Source: Aliamphritea spongicola (lineage in GTDB: Bacteria > Pseudomonadota > Gammaproteobacteria > Pseudomonadales > Balneatricaceae). From it: a stretch of 64,000 nucleotides of DNA. Positions 21,151 through 32,476 of this stretch are shown here, piece after piece. A program made the translations under genes and the position numbers. A model generated the notes under the pieces. It saw only the letters and a list, made by a program, of their open reading frames with translations, was not told where the DNA came from and did no database searches. The first letter of the stretch is position 1; every line of letters begins with the position of its first letter. The stretch lies in the NCBI GenBank assembly GCA_024347235.1, contig AP025283.1, forward strand, positions 620,001 to 684,000, given 5' to 3'.

Positions 21151-22879
21151 ATGTCAGAGTTATTAATCCGCCGCCGTGAGGTGAAAGCGGATGGTGCCGT
21201 CTTTAATCAGGTACATCCTTTATTGGCACGGATTTATGCTAGCCGCGGCCTGTTCGATGCTGACCGGTTAGGGCGGCAGCTAAATCAGTTGCAGAATGGT
21301 CAGAATATCCGGGGCCTTGATGCTGCAGCTCAGCGTCTGGCGCAAGCGGTTATGCATCAGCAGAGTATTCTTATTGTCGGGGATTTTGACTGTGACGGTG
21401 CGACGAGTACGGCGCTGGGGATGCTGGCGCTGGGGATGATGGGCGCCCGGCGTGTGGATTATCTGGTACCTAACCGGTTTGAATACGGTTACGGGCTCAG
21501 TCCGGAAATCGTTGCGGTAGCTGCTCAGCGACAGCCGGATCTGATCGTCACAGTGGATAATGGTATTTCCAGTGTGAGTGGCGTAGCTGCTGCGAATGAA
21601 GCGGGCATTGATGTGATTATTACGGATCACCATTTACCCGGAGATGTTCTGCCGGATGCCTGTGCGATTGTAAATCCTAATCAGCCCGGGTGTGAGTTTT
21701 CTGAAAAATCTACCTGTGGCGTAGGTGTGATTTTTATGTAATGGCGGCGTTGCGCCGGCTGTTACAGGAACAGGGATGGTTTAGCAGACAAAATATCCCT
21801 ATGCCGAATCTTGGCAGTTTACTGGATCTGGTGGCGTTGGGTACCGTGGCCGATGTGGTGCCGCTGGAAGAGAATAACCGTATTCTGGTGCATCAGGGAT
21901 TACAGCGAATCCGGGCTGGCCAGGCCCGTCCCGGTATTTTAGCCCTGCTGGATATTAGCGGGCGGGCCCGGCATAACCTTGTGGCATCTGACCTTGGATT
22001 TGCGCTGGCGCCCCGTTTGAATGCCGCCGGCCGGCTGGATGATATGTCAGTGGGGATTGAATGTTTACTGTGCAATGATCCTGAGCGGGCGAGGGCTCTG
22101 GCTGTTCAGCTGGACGAGCTGAACCAGGAGCGTCGTGGTATTGAGCAGGAAATGCAGCAGCAGGCGCTGACTTTGCTGGATAAGCTGGAGCTTGATGATT
22201 CGGAGTTGCCGTTTGGTGTCTGCCTGTTTCAGGAAGACTGGCATCAGGGGTGATTGGGATCCTTGCTTCCAGAATTAAAGAGAAGCTGAACCGTCCTGTT
22301 GTTGCTTTTGCCGCCGGTGATGACGGTGAGCTGAAGGGGTCTGCCCGTTCTGTGGCCGGTTTTCATATTCGGGATGGATTGGATGCAGTCGCTGCTAAAC
22401 ATCCACAGTTACTGAAAAATTTGGCGGCCATGCAATGGCGGCGGGCATGACTATCGTGGCTGATCAGTTAGATGCATTTCAGTCAGCCTTTGATGCTGAA
22501 GTGCGCCGGCAAATGTCTGCCGAACAGTTACAGCACTCTGTACTGACTGATGGCGCGCTTAGCGGTCAGGACTTTACGCTTCAGGTCGCTGAGCTCCTGA
22601 GAGAAGGGGACCCTGGGGACAGCATTTCCCGGAGCCTTTATTTGATGGTGAGTTTTCTTTAATTCAGCAGCGCATTGTGGGGCAGCGGCATCTCAAAGTG
22701 GTGTTAATGGATCCTGAGAGTGGCATTGCGGTGGACGGTATACACTTTAATGCAGATACTAAATGCTGGCCGGATCAGACTATTCAGAAAGTCCGGGCAG
22801 TATACCGTCTGGACGTGAATGAGTTCAGGGACAGCGTAATGTGCAGCTGATGATTGATCATCTGCTGCCGCTGGCCTGA
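21151..22879 (+). CDS. recJ: Single-stranded-DNA exonuclease RecJ (five frameshifts)
   Basis: 5'-3' ssDNA exonuclease for recombination and mismatch repair. The DHH-family motifs are present: VGDFDCDGATS (I), VTVDNGISS (II), ITDHHLPGD (III) and LGTVADVVPL (IV). The DHHA1 motif is GGHAMAAGM, followed by the OB-fold C-terminal part. Five one-base losses: T 21731-21735, G 22247-22250, A 22425-22429, G 22606-22609, G 22828-22830. With all restored the length is 577 aa, the same as E. coli RecJ, which strongly supports the repairs. The start is ATG 21151. Confidence 0.95.
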
Positions 22880-22909
22880 TATTACATAAATAAAGCAGGG
22901 AATACTTGT

Positions 22910-23098
22910 ATGAATGATTTCAGTTTGCAGGAATTAAACACATTACTGATTGTGTTTGCCAAAGCGGGTATTCAGCAGGGGGAAGCCAGCCCTGAAGAGC
23001 TGGATTTGCTGTCGCGTCTTCAACAGGCTCAGGTTGAACGTGATGAACTTGAAAATATGGATTTTGATGATTGTCTGGGTGGCGCCTGTAAGCTGTGA
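22910..23098 (+). CDS. 62-aa conserved-looking small protein, unknown
   Basis: I do not recognise a family. The protein begins MNDFSLQELNTLLIVFAKAG, an amphipathic helix, then an acidic middle (EASPEELDLLSRLQQ) and a tail DFDDCLGGACKL with two Cys five apart. No signal peptide or membrane segment. The ATG has GCAGGG about 9 bases upstream and sits 30 bases after recJ, with a hairpin just after its stop, so it looks like the last gene of the recJ transcript. Codon use resembles that of its neighbours. A real gene is likely but not proven. Confidence 0.6.
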   Translation: MNDFSLQELNTLLIVFAKAGIQQGEASPEELDLLSRLQQAQVERDELENMDFDDCLGGACKL

Positions 23099-23103
23099 GT
23101 AAT

Positions 23104-23139
23104 GGCTGCCAGCAAAGGCTGGCAGCAAAGGCTGGCAGC
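23104..23139. terminator. Terminator-like repeat between convergent genes
   Basis: GCTGCCAGC pairs with GCTGGCAGC (9 bp). The right arm AAAGGCTGGCAGC is present twice in tandem, so two alternative hairpins can form. It separates the 62-aa gene from the minus-strand chemotaxis gene. No clear T run follows. Confidence 0.6.
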
Positions 23140-23151
23140 TAGGCTACGTCA

Positions 23152-24778
23152 TTAAATCTTAAACTGCCCAAGCAGTTTGTGGATATTGCCAGCCAGTTGA
23201 TTCAGCTGTTCACTGGCATGGGTGACCTGATTGGCACCTTCTGTGGTTTGTCCGAATGCCTGATGCATATTGTCGACATTGTGAGTAATGGTGCTGACCG
23301 TTGAACTTTGTTGCTCGGTGGCACTGGCTATCTGGGTATTCATGTCTGCAACACTGAGAATTTCCTGCGTAATGGCACTGAGAGTTGCCCCTGCCTGTTC
23401 AGATTCCTGAACACTGATTTCAGCCTGGCTCCTGCCGGTCTGAATGACGGTCACTGTATTGTGCGCCCCACTTTGCAACTGCTCAATCATAGCCTGAATT
23501 TCTTCTGTTGATTCCTGGGTACGCTTAGCCAGTACCCGGACTTCATCGGCTACCACCGCAAAACCACGGCCCTGTTCACCGGCCCGTGCGGCTTCAATCG
23601 CGGCATTCAGGGCAAGAAGGTTAGTCTGATCGGCGATAGAGCGGATAACATCGAGTATGCCGCCGATATTTTCGACATCATTTTCCAGAGTCTGAATACT
23701 GTTGACGGCTTTATCCACAGACTTAGCGAGATTATGAGTGGCGCTGATACTGGCTTTCACCACTTCCTGCCCGGCCATTGCCTGACTGCGTACAGCGCTG
23801 ACTGAATGTGCTGCTTCAGAAGCATTGCCAGCAACTTCCTGAACGGTATGGTTCATTTCCCGGACAGCCTCAGCCATATTTTGTGTTTCCTGCTGGTGGG
23901 TTGTGATGCTGGCATTAGTCTGTTCTGTTATCGCTGCCAGTGAGTGTGAGGCTGTCACCAGTTCATCGCCGTATACTTTAACCTGTACAACGGTCTGATG
24001 AATGCGTTCAACAAAGGTATTGAACGTTGCTGCAAGCATGCCCAGTTCGTCGGATGTTTTAACCGGTAGCCGAACAGTAAGGTTGCCTTCTCCCTGAGAA
24101 ATATCCCGCATGGCCGCGGTTGTCTGGTTCAAATGTTTGATAATACTGCGGCTGATCAGCAGGCAGAGTGCAATGAATACCACCAGAATGATACTCAGAA
24201 AAATCAGCCGCTGGCTGAGGATCGAAGTAAACTGTTCATCAATATCGTTAACATAAATCCCACTCCCTACCATCCAGCCCCAGGGGGCAAAACCTTTACG
24301 TAGGAAAGCTTGGGAAGCTGATCTTCCGAACCGTTAGGTGCTGCCCAGAAATAGTCTACAAAACCGGCTCCGTCTTTTGGACGACATCAACAAAGGCAAC
24401 AAAGAGCAATTTACCCTGTTTATCTTTAATCGCAGAGGCATCTTTACCGATGAGGGCAGGTTTGATTGGATGCATGATGATTTGTGGCTGAAGATCATTT
24501 ATCCAGAAGTACTGGTTATCATCGTAGCGTAGCTGGCTTATGACCCGGCTGGCTTCTTTTTGGGCCTGGATTTCGGTCATTTCCTGATTCTGACTGCGCT
24601 GATAATAATCACCAAGAATGGCGTGAGCAGTGGTGACCAGCCCCTGCAGACGATCTTTTGGCGGCCAGTAAATTTTCTTTCAGGAGTAATGTGTCCTGGA
24701 GATAAACACCGGAAAAATCAGGATGAGCAGGCCTGGTAACAGCCAGATACGTTTCGAGATAGATATACGGGAGAGCAT
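23152..24778 (-). CDS. Methyl-accepting chemotaxis protein, sCache type (five frameshifts)
   Basis: Membrane chemoreceptor of about 543 aa after repair. A first transmembrane segment ([18 protein letters not shown]) is followed by a periplasmic single-Cache domain with [25 protein letters not shown] and [16 protein letters not shown]. The second transmembrane helix is near [23 protein letters not shown] domain and a signalling domain with the hairpin-tip motif [24 protein letters not shown] sequence (here [20 protein letters not shown]) complete it. No C-terminal NWETF-like pentapeptide. Missing bases at plus-strand runs 24713-24717, 24673-24676, 24656-24659, 24375-24378 and 24295-24297. The ligand is unknown. 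Confidence 0.9.
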
Positions 24779-25021
24779 AGTTGCGATTACCTGTTCTGGT
24801 TCATGGCTGAGTTGCACAGGATCTGAGCTGACGAAAACAACACAGTGACATTAATTCGGGTTGTATCACTTGAGCCTAATCAAAAAGCGGCAAACTTAAT
24901 CTTATCCATTAGTTGAAGCTCTTAATGGGCAGTTATTCGGGCACGGCTGTGTGATTTGTCATTTGTTTGTCATCTGGAAAATTTAAGTTGAGCGACAAAC
25001 AAAGATGCCAGAGTAGTTTTT

Positions 25022-26808
25022 ATGGGCCTGAGTACGACGTTGAATATTGATTATGAAGAACAGTTACTGCGCAGTCTGATTGCCGAGGATAACCTTTTTC
25101 CCCATTTTCAGCCGATTGTCGATTTGAGAAATGGTGAAACCATCGGGCATGAGGCGCTGATCCGCGGGCCGGAGGGGAGTGTGCTGTATTCACCTGACAG
25201 TCTGTTTCAGACGGCTATTCGCTGTGGGTTGTTGCACACGCTTGAGCTGAGCTGCCGGCGTTTGTCATTGCAGCGTTTTGCTGAGTTGAAAATTGATGGC
25301 AAGCTGTTTCTGAATATTAGTGCTTCTCTGCTGGGTACGCCGGAGCATCAGAAAGGTTTAACGGCAGATATGCTGGCCGAGCTGGATATTCCTCAGCACG
25401 CAATTGTGATTGAGTTGTCTGAGCAACATCCCTTTGATCAGTATGGGCTGACGCTTGAAGCTGTCCAGCATTACAGAGGGATGGGGTTTAATATTGCGAT
25501 TGATGATCTTGGCAGTGGCTATTCGGGCCTGAAATTGTGGTCAGAGCTGCAGCCGAACATTGTCAAAATCGATAAACATTTTGTACATAACGTTGACCGT
25601 GAGCCGATCAAGCGGCAGTTCGTAAAATCGATTTGTAGCATTGCTAACGGTGTCGGTTGTTCAATTATTGCGGAAGGAATCGAAACAAAATCGGAACTGC
25701 TAACGCTGAAAGAATTAGGCGTAACAATTGGTCAGGGGTTTTATCTGGGGCGGCCTTCGCAAAAGCCGGAAGATGCTCCGCAGGAATATACCTGGTTACC
25801 AAAGCAGCCCCGGGAAGGCCGGGATTCGGATATGGCTGAAACAGCCTCGGTGCTGGTTCAGCCGGCACCATCGCTGTCGCAGAATGATGAGTTGCAGCTG
25901 GCCAGCCAGCTGTTCAGGGATAATCCTGCTTATAACGCTTTAGCTGTGCTGGAGGAAGGGCGGCCTGTGGGGACTGTTGCCCGGGCTAAACTGCTGGAGT
26001 TGTTTTCGACACAGTATGGCCGGGCGTTATATGAGCAGAAACCGGTGTCCGTCATGATGGATGATGCCCTGATTATCGAAAGTGATATGTCACTGGAAAA
26101 AGTGTCGCAGATGGTCACCGAGCAGGATGCAGTGTATCTGAACCAGGGATTGGTCATTACCCGTAGCGGCTTGTATCTGGGGCTGGGAAATGTCCGCGAT
26201 TTGCTGAAAAAATCACTGAATTGAAAATCCGCAATGCCCGTTATGCTAACCCGCTGACCCTGTTGCCGGGCAATGTTCCTATCAGCAGGGAAATTGACAG
26301 CTTACTGAAGCGTACTGATGATTTTCGGGTGGCCTATTTCGACATTAACTACTTTAAACCCTTCAATGATTCTTATGGGTACGTGAAAGGTGACTTACTG
26401 ATTCAGCAACTGGGCAGCCTGCTAACCCGGTTTGCAAATGGCGATAACTTTACAGGGCATGTGGGAGGTGATGACTTTGTAGTGGTGTTTCGCTGTGAAG
26501 ACTGGCTGGAGCGTTGTGAGAGTATCATTACTGAGTTTGATCATGCTGTTCGTGAGTTTTACAGCCCTCAGGATCTGGAGCAGGGTGGTGTTTGGTCTCA
26601 GAGCCGGTCAGGGAATCCAGCTTTTCCCTATCCTGAGTTTGTCTGTAGGGGTGGTGCATCCTGATCCTTATTCGTGTCTCAGTTATCACGAGGTCGCAGA
26701 GTTAGCGGCGCAGGCGAAGGCGCAGGCTAAAAAGCGGATGGCAGTTTTGTCTTTGTTTCCCGTCGCCGCAGGTTGGGCAGTTCGGAAGGTGAGCTGGTCA
26801 GTGTTTAA
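25022..26808 (+). CDS. EAL-CBS-GGDEF cyclic-di-GMP protein (three break sites)
   Basis: About 596 aa after repair. The EAL domain comes first (residues ~20-250) with catalytic features in place: HEALIRG, LFLNISA, VIELSE, IDDLGSGYSG, KIDKHFV, AEGIET, GQGFYLGRP. A CBS-pair region follows (~280-400), then a GGDEF domain with FDINYFKPFNDSYGY and the active-site word GGDDF in place of GGDEF. Breaks: one A missing at 26207-26212; two bases missing (or one extra) near 26611; probably one T missing near 26757. Phosphodiesterase activity is likely; cyclase activity is uncertain because of the second Asp. No membrane segment. Confidence 0.87.
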
Positions 26809-26882
26809 GTAGTTGTGGTTTTTCTTATAGGTCTTATATCCTGTGTTACAGTAACGCCCTGATAATTATTCGGGGTGATTGT

Positions 26883-27491
26883 ATGGCCTGGCAACCAGGG
26901 TTTTGCCGTGATGATGTAGAAATCATCGCCAGTAAAACGGTTTATCACGGTTTTTAAGGTATCAGAGTTACAGATTCGCCATGCGCGCTTTGCCGGTGGA
27001 AATATCACTATTCAGCGTGAATTACTGCACCGGGGATGCTGTATGTGTTCTGTTGTTTGATCCCCAGTCCAGAGAAGTGGCGCTGATTGAACAGTTCCGG
27101 GTTGGCGCTGTGGATAAATCACCGAGCCCCTGGCTGCTTGAATTGGTGGCCGGTATGGTCGAACCGGGTGAAACTGCTCAGGATGTGGCTATTCGGGAAG
27201 CAGTCGAAGAAGCGGGTGCTATTATCAAAGATCTGGTACCGATAACACGTTACTCCCCGAGTGTGGGTGGATGTGATGAGTATGTTGATCTTTTGTGCCA
27301 GAGTCGATGCCGCTGCACTTGGAGGTCTTCACGGGCTGGAAGCAGAAGGCGAAGATATTAAAGTGCATGTGATACCCTTGGAGGAAGCAATTAAACTGGT
27401 TGCTGAAGGGGTTATAGACAACGCCGGAACCATCATTGCGTTGCAGTGGTTGCAGTTGAACCTGGATAAAGTGCTGCAAAACTGGCAATGA
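26883..27491 (+). CDS. nudF: ADP-ribose pyrophosphatase NudF (three frameshifts)
   Basis: NUDIX enzyme that hydrolyses ADP-ribose to AMP and ribose 5-phosphate. The box is GMVEPGETAQDVAIREAVEE, preceded by REVALIEQFRVGA and followed by YSPSVGGCDEYVDLF, all NudF-like. Missing bases: T at 26951-26955, G at 27032-27035, T at 27291-27294. Repair gives 203 aa starting MAWQPGFCRDDVEIIASKTV from ATG 26883, with GGGGTGA upstream. It heads the conserved nudF-DUF1249-cpdA group. Confidence 0.92.
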
Positions 27492-27557
27492 TTTTTAGTT
27501 ATTGGTGTTTTATACCAAATGTTGTCAGATATTTTCTGGCTGTGAAGAACCATAAAG

Positions 27558-28012
27558 TTGATAAACGAACTTATGCGCAGACGTTATATACCGGATATTG
27601 TTAAGCAGATGGCTGATTGTGAGGCGAACTATGTGCGTCTCATGCGTTTGCTGCCGGATTTTGATAACTGCGATGAACGTGAATTCGAAATTCACTGGCA
27701 GGGCCAGAACAGTGCGGTCCGTTTACAGGTTGAAGAGCGTTTTACGTATACAACCACGGTACGTGTCAGCCATTTGCTTGAGCATGACTGGCTTAAAGCC
27801 CCTGTTTGCTGGTCAGAATGTACCATGATGCCCGTGCAGCGGAAGTTATCTGTATTATACGGGGTAAGCAATTGCGCGGTGTGTATCAGTATCCGAATAT
27901 GGATATGCGACATCCTGATGAAAAAGCACAGTTAAATCAGTATCTTGGTGAGTGGCTGAATCATTGCCTGAACCATGGTCATGTAACCGAAGCAGTATTT
28001 TCTTTTGAATAA
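27558..28012 (+). CDS. DUF1249 family protein (YqiB-like, one frameshift)
   Basis: About 151 aa. ADCEANYVRLMRLLPDFD, VRLQVEERFTYTTTVRVS, LVRMYHDARAAEVI and YQYPNMDMRHPDEKAQLNQY are typical of the YqiB/DUF1249 family found between nudF and cpdA. Function unknown. One C is missing at 27799-27802. The start could be TTG 27558 or ATG 27573. Its end overlaps the cpdA start by 8 bp. Confidence 0.88.
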
Positions 28013-28799
28013 TCCTACCGTAAAACTGGTGCAGGTGACGGACTGTCATTTGCAGAATGATCCTTCTCAGCTTTATCGAAACCAAGATGTTGAGTCTCAG
28101 CTGGATCAGTTGCTTGCTCATCTGAAAAGCACTTTGCCGGAAGAGACCTTGTTACTGTTAACAGGGGATATCGTCCATCATGGCGGGCCTGATGCTTACC
28201 GGCGTTTGACGGCTAAGCTGGCGTCTTTACCCTTTGATACCGCCTGGATTCCCGGGAACCATGACGATGCAGACCTGATGCAGGCATGTGGTGAACGACT
28301 GAACCGCAAGGTTATACAGGTTCGGGGATGGTGCCTGATCTTGCTGGACAGTACGTCTGAGCCGGATGGCCGGGGCAGTGGTGCGTTAGGGCAGGCGGAG
28401 CTGGCGTTTTTAACGCAGGCGCTTGATCAGAACAGTGATAGGTATTGCCTGATTGTGCTTCATCATAATCCTGTGTCAGTCGAGAGTGGTTGGCAGGACC
28501 TATTATGCTGGCGGATGCAGATCAGTTCTGGAGAGTTTTAGAGCCATACAGTCAGGTGCAGGGCATCATATGTGGACATGTTCATCAGGAATGGCGCTGG
28601 CAGTATAAGGGGTGGATGTGATGAGTTGTCCGGCTTCTTCTGTTCAGTTCAAAAGCGCTGTGATGAAATGACATTGGAGGATGTGCCTGCATTACAGGCA
28701 CCTGCTTACCGGTTATTAGAACTGTCTGAATGTGGTGAGATTAACAGCCAGGTTAAACGTTTTAACCTGGCTGAGGATCAGAATATATCGTCGGTCTGA
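28005..28799 (+). CDS. cpdA: 3',5'-cyclic-AMP phosphodiesterase CpdA (three frameshifts)
   Basis: Calcineurin-like metallophosphoesterase that degrades cAMP. The metal motifs are QVTDCHL, LTGDIVHHG, IPGNHDD, VLHHNP and CGHVHQE, all present. Missing bases: C at 28499-28500, G at 28609-28612, A at 28651-28654. Repair gives about 265 aa. The start is TTG 28005, overlapping the DUF1249 end. The last 22 bases overlap the convergent mrcA end. yqiA and parE, often next in gammaproteobacteria, are absent here. Confidence 0.92.
28746..28772. terminator. 12-bp perfect hairpin inside the cpdA 3' end, downstream of mrcA
   Basis: AGCCAGGTTAAA (28746-28757), loop CGT, TTTAACCTGGCT (28761-28772). It lies within cpdA coding sequence but immediately after the mrcA stop when read on the minus strand, so it probably ends mrcA transcription. 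No long T run. Confidence 0.55.
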
Positions 28800-31241
28800 C
28801 TTTCACCGCCAGCTGCTTGGCCAGGGCCAGTTGCAACTTCTGTCGGTACTTTGTCAGCAGGGAATATTTCAAATACAGCATTTTCCTGCCCGGGATAGGC
28901 AAGCAGGCCTGTTTCCGGATCAATACGGCGGGAAATGATTCCGTCAGGTTTGTTGACCGCTTCATCAGGGCTGTCTGCCAGCGCTACTTCCATGAAATCT
29001 ATCCAGATTGGCAATGCCGCACTGCCGCCAAACTCCCGGCGTCCCAGTGTTGACGGCTGATCGAATCCAACCCAGGCGGTGGCAACTACATCTTTATTGA
29101 AACCTGAGAACCATGCATCTTTCTGATCGTTGGTTGTGCCTGTTTTACCCGCAATGTCCGAGCGCTTGAGACTAAGCGCCCGGCGGCCGGTGCCGTGGGT
29201 AATGACATCCTGCATGATGTCATAAATCATATAGGCTGCCTGTGGCTCCATAATTTGCGCAGCAATCGGTAGTTGTGAGATTTTGCTGCCAGACAGCTGA
29301 AGTTTATCGGTGTCTTCACCGGATGCGGTTGCAGCTTCCTGAACGGTGGTCAGGTCAATGGCTTCGATATTGCTTGGAATGCTGGTGGACGGCTCAGAGT
29401 ATTCGCAACCCGGGCAGACTGTGGCAGGTTGCGCCTGATAGAGCGTTTTGCCTGCTGCATTTTCCATCCGGTTAATGAAATAAGGGGCTACCTTGTATCC
29501 CTGGTTTGCCAGGCCGGCATAACCGGTCACCAACTCCAGCGGCGTAACGTCAGCACTGCCCAGAGACAGCGAAAGATTCTGCGGAATACGGGTTTTATCA
29601 AAACCGAATCCGGTCAGGTAATCGGTTGCTGTATCAATACCAATAGAGCGTAAGATCCGGATGGATACCAGATTGCGTGAGCGATACAGGGCTTCACGCA
29701 GACGGGTAGGGCCATAGAATTTCTTGCTGTAGTTCTCCGGACGCCAACTGGCTTCTAGGTCGTTATCGTTGAGTACAACCGGCGCATCATTGATGGTGGT
29801 TGCGGGTGTAAAGCCCTGCTCCAGAGCAGATGCATAGATAAACGGTTTAAAGTTAGAGCCCGGCTGGCGTAATGCCTGTGTTGCACGGTTAAATTTGTTA
29901 TGTACGAAGTTAAAACCACCAACCAGTGCGTTCAGTGCACCATCCTTCGGTGATAAGGCAACAAGCGCGCCCTGTACATGTGGTACCTGAGTAAGGTGCC
30001 AGGTGTTTTCTTCTTCGCCCGGTACCACCCGCACCATATCTCCGACAGTCAGAATGTCAGCGGCCTGTTTCGGGGCTGCTCCCATTCTGTTCGGGCCTTT
30101 ATAGGCTTTTGCCCAGCTGATGTTATCCCAATCCAGTGTGATATCTTCACCGGATCTTAAGCGGGCAGTCGCACTTTGTTCGCTGACCTCAGTAATGACG
30201 GCAGGTAACAGGCTGCCGTAGACCGTCTGTTTCTTGAAAAATGCTTTCAGGCCGTCATCGGTTAAGTCTTCGGTGGTTGCTTCCGGCCCGAAATAACCAT
30301 GACGTTCAGTGTAAGCAAGCAGGCCTTTTCAAGGGCCTTGTTGGCTGCGACCTGCATTGAGCTGTCGAGGGTTGTGTAGACTTTCAGGCCATCGGTATAC
30401 AGTGCATCCTGGAAATGCTCATACAAGCGGTTACGAACCATTTCTGCAACGTATGGGGCATAGAGCTCAATTTGGGTACCATGATATTCAGCGGTTACAG
30501 GCGCTGAAACTGCTTCTTCATAAGCCTGATCATCGATGAAACTCAGGGAATGCATGCGTTTCAGGATCCAGTTCCGGCGCTCCAGTGCCCGGGTCGGATT
30601 AGTAATCGGGTTGTAGGCTGAGGGTGCTTTGGGCAGGCCGGCGATCATGGCGTATTGCGCAACACTAAGCTCGTCAATGTTCTTGCCGTAGTAAATATTA
30701 GCTGCTGCCTGTATTCCGTAAGACCGGTGTCCCAGATAGATCTTATTGATATACAGCTCAAAAATCTGTTCTTTGCTCAGCTCCTGCTCAATTCGGAGTG
30801 AAAGGAGTATTTCGTTGAATTTACGGACAAAAGAACGTTCGCGGGTCAGGAAGTAGTTTTTGCTACCTGCATGGTGATGGTACTGCCACCACTTTTTATC
30901 TTACCGCTGCTCGCCAACTGGTATGCGGCTCGGGCAAGACCTTTAACATCAATGCCAAAGTGGTTGAAGAAATTACGGTCTTCGGCAGCAAGCAGGGCAT
31001 TAATGAAGGTTTGTGGAACCTGGTCGAAACTGATGGGGGTACGACGTTTTTCACCGAATTCCGCAATCAGTTTTTCGTCCGCGGAGTAAATACGTAACGG
31101 CGTTTGCAGTTTGACGTCTTTTAATGTTTGTACATCCGGCAGTTTGGGGGCGTAATGATAGTAAGCTCCGCCGAGTACTGCTAAGCCCAGGACCATACCT
31201 ACAAGGGATAATGTCAGGCCGATTTTTAATATAATTTTCAT
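28778..31241 (-). CDS. mrcA: Penicillin-binding protein 1A (two frameshifts)
   Basis: Bifunctional peptidoglycan glycosyltransferase/transpeptidase, about 821 aa. An N-terminal membrane anchor (about residues 5-28) is followed by the GT51 domain with AAEDRNFFNHFGID and GGSTITMQVAKNYFLTRERS. An OB-like insert comes next (RSGEDITLDWDNISWAK), then the transpeptidase with SxxK in PGSNFKPFIYAS, SRN (YRSRNLVS) and KTGTTNDQKDAWFSG. One A is missing in plus-strand run 30857-30861 and one in 30326-30329. It is divergent from pilM, the usual pseudomonad arrangement. Confidence 0.96.
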
Positions 31242-31402
31242 TAATATCTTTTATTGTGATTTTAAAGAAAGTTTACTTGCTGCCGAGTTATTATATCTGT
31301 ATCTAAGTAATGGTCACTAGTGAAACAGCGTTGAAATTTATATATATTTAAGATCAGAACTATATTTTATCTCATGCTGGCTGTTTTAAAGGATTACTTA
31401 TT

Positions 31403-32461
31403 GTGTTGAGCTTTCTTAAAAGCAGGAAAAGGGCTGGGTAGGTGTTGATATAGGGACATCATCAGTGAAAATGGTTGCGCTGTCCAAACGGGGTGACGAT
31501 CTTCGTGTTGATGCGTATGCAATTGTCCCCTGCCGGCAACAGCTGTCATTGATAACAGTATTCAGGATGTTGGCCTTGTTTCAGAAATGATTGAACGTGG
31601 CCTGAAAATCTGCAATAAGCCGCTCCAGCAGGCTGTAACCGCAGTTCCATCTTCGGCTGTTATATCCAAAACGATTGAACTGAGTGATTCCTTCACAGAA
31701 TTTGACCTTGAAGAGCAGGTTAAGATTGAAGCAGACCGTTTTATTCCTTATCCCCTTGATGAAGTGGCGTTGGATTTTGAAGTCTTGCGTCCGTCTCCTT
31801 CAAATGCAGGTCTGAACGAAGTGTTGCTTGTTGCCTGCCGAAGTAATGATGTTGAAAAGCGGGAAGATGCGATTAACGGTGCCGAGCTGAGTTGTCAGGT
31901 TGTGGACGTTGACAGCTTCTGTATTGAGCGGGTCTATCCTCTGCTTGTTCTAGATGGTGCAGATGATCAGGCTCTGGTTGGTTTGGTGGATATCGGGGCC
32001 GCAACGCTGACGCTAAATGTTTTTAAAAATAATCAGATTGTTTATAACCGGGAGCAGGCATTTGGCGGTAATGATCTGAACCATCTGTTACAGCAGCAGA
32101 CCGGACTTATTCCTGCAGAGATAGAACATCAGTTACGTAGCGGTGAGTTAAGTGATGAGTTGATGGAAACCGTTGTGTTGCCGTTCCGCAGCACAATCAG
32201 CCAGCAAATTTCCCGTGCGTTACAGTTTTTTATTCATCAGGCGCTCATAACCAGTTGACTAAGCTATGTTTACAGGGCGGTGGTGTAACCATTGAAGGCT
32301 TGGCTGATATTGTTGCGGAAGAGGTTGGTGTACCGACAGAGCTTGCCAATCCGTTTGCCGGCATGGACGTAGATTCGAAAATAAATCCTGCCAGACTGGC
32401 GCATGATGCTCCTTCACTGGTAAAAGCCTGTGGCATGTCGCTGCGAAGCTTCGAGCACTGA
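31403..32461 (+). CDS. pilM: Type IV pilus assembly protein PilM (three frameshifts)
   Basis: Cytoplasmic actin-like ATPase of the type IV pilus alignment complex that binds the PilN N terminus. Family features are VGVDIGTSSVKMVAL, AVPSSAVISKTIEL, EADRFIPYPLDEVALDFEVL and LVGLVDIGAATLTLNVF. Missing bases: A at 31427-31430, C at 31527-31530, T at 32226-32231. Repair gives 353 aa. GTG start 31403 with AAAGGA about 9 bases upstream. First gene of pilMNOPQ. Confidence 0.95.
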
Positions 32462-32476
32462 TTAATAGGATTACGA

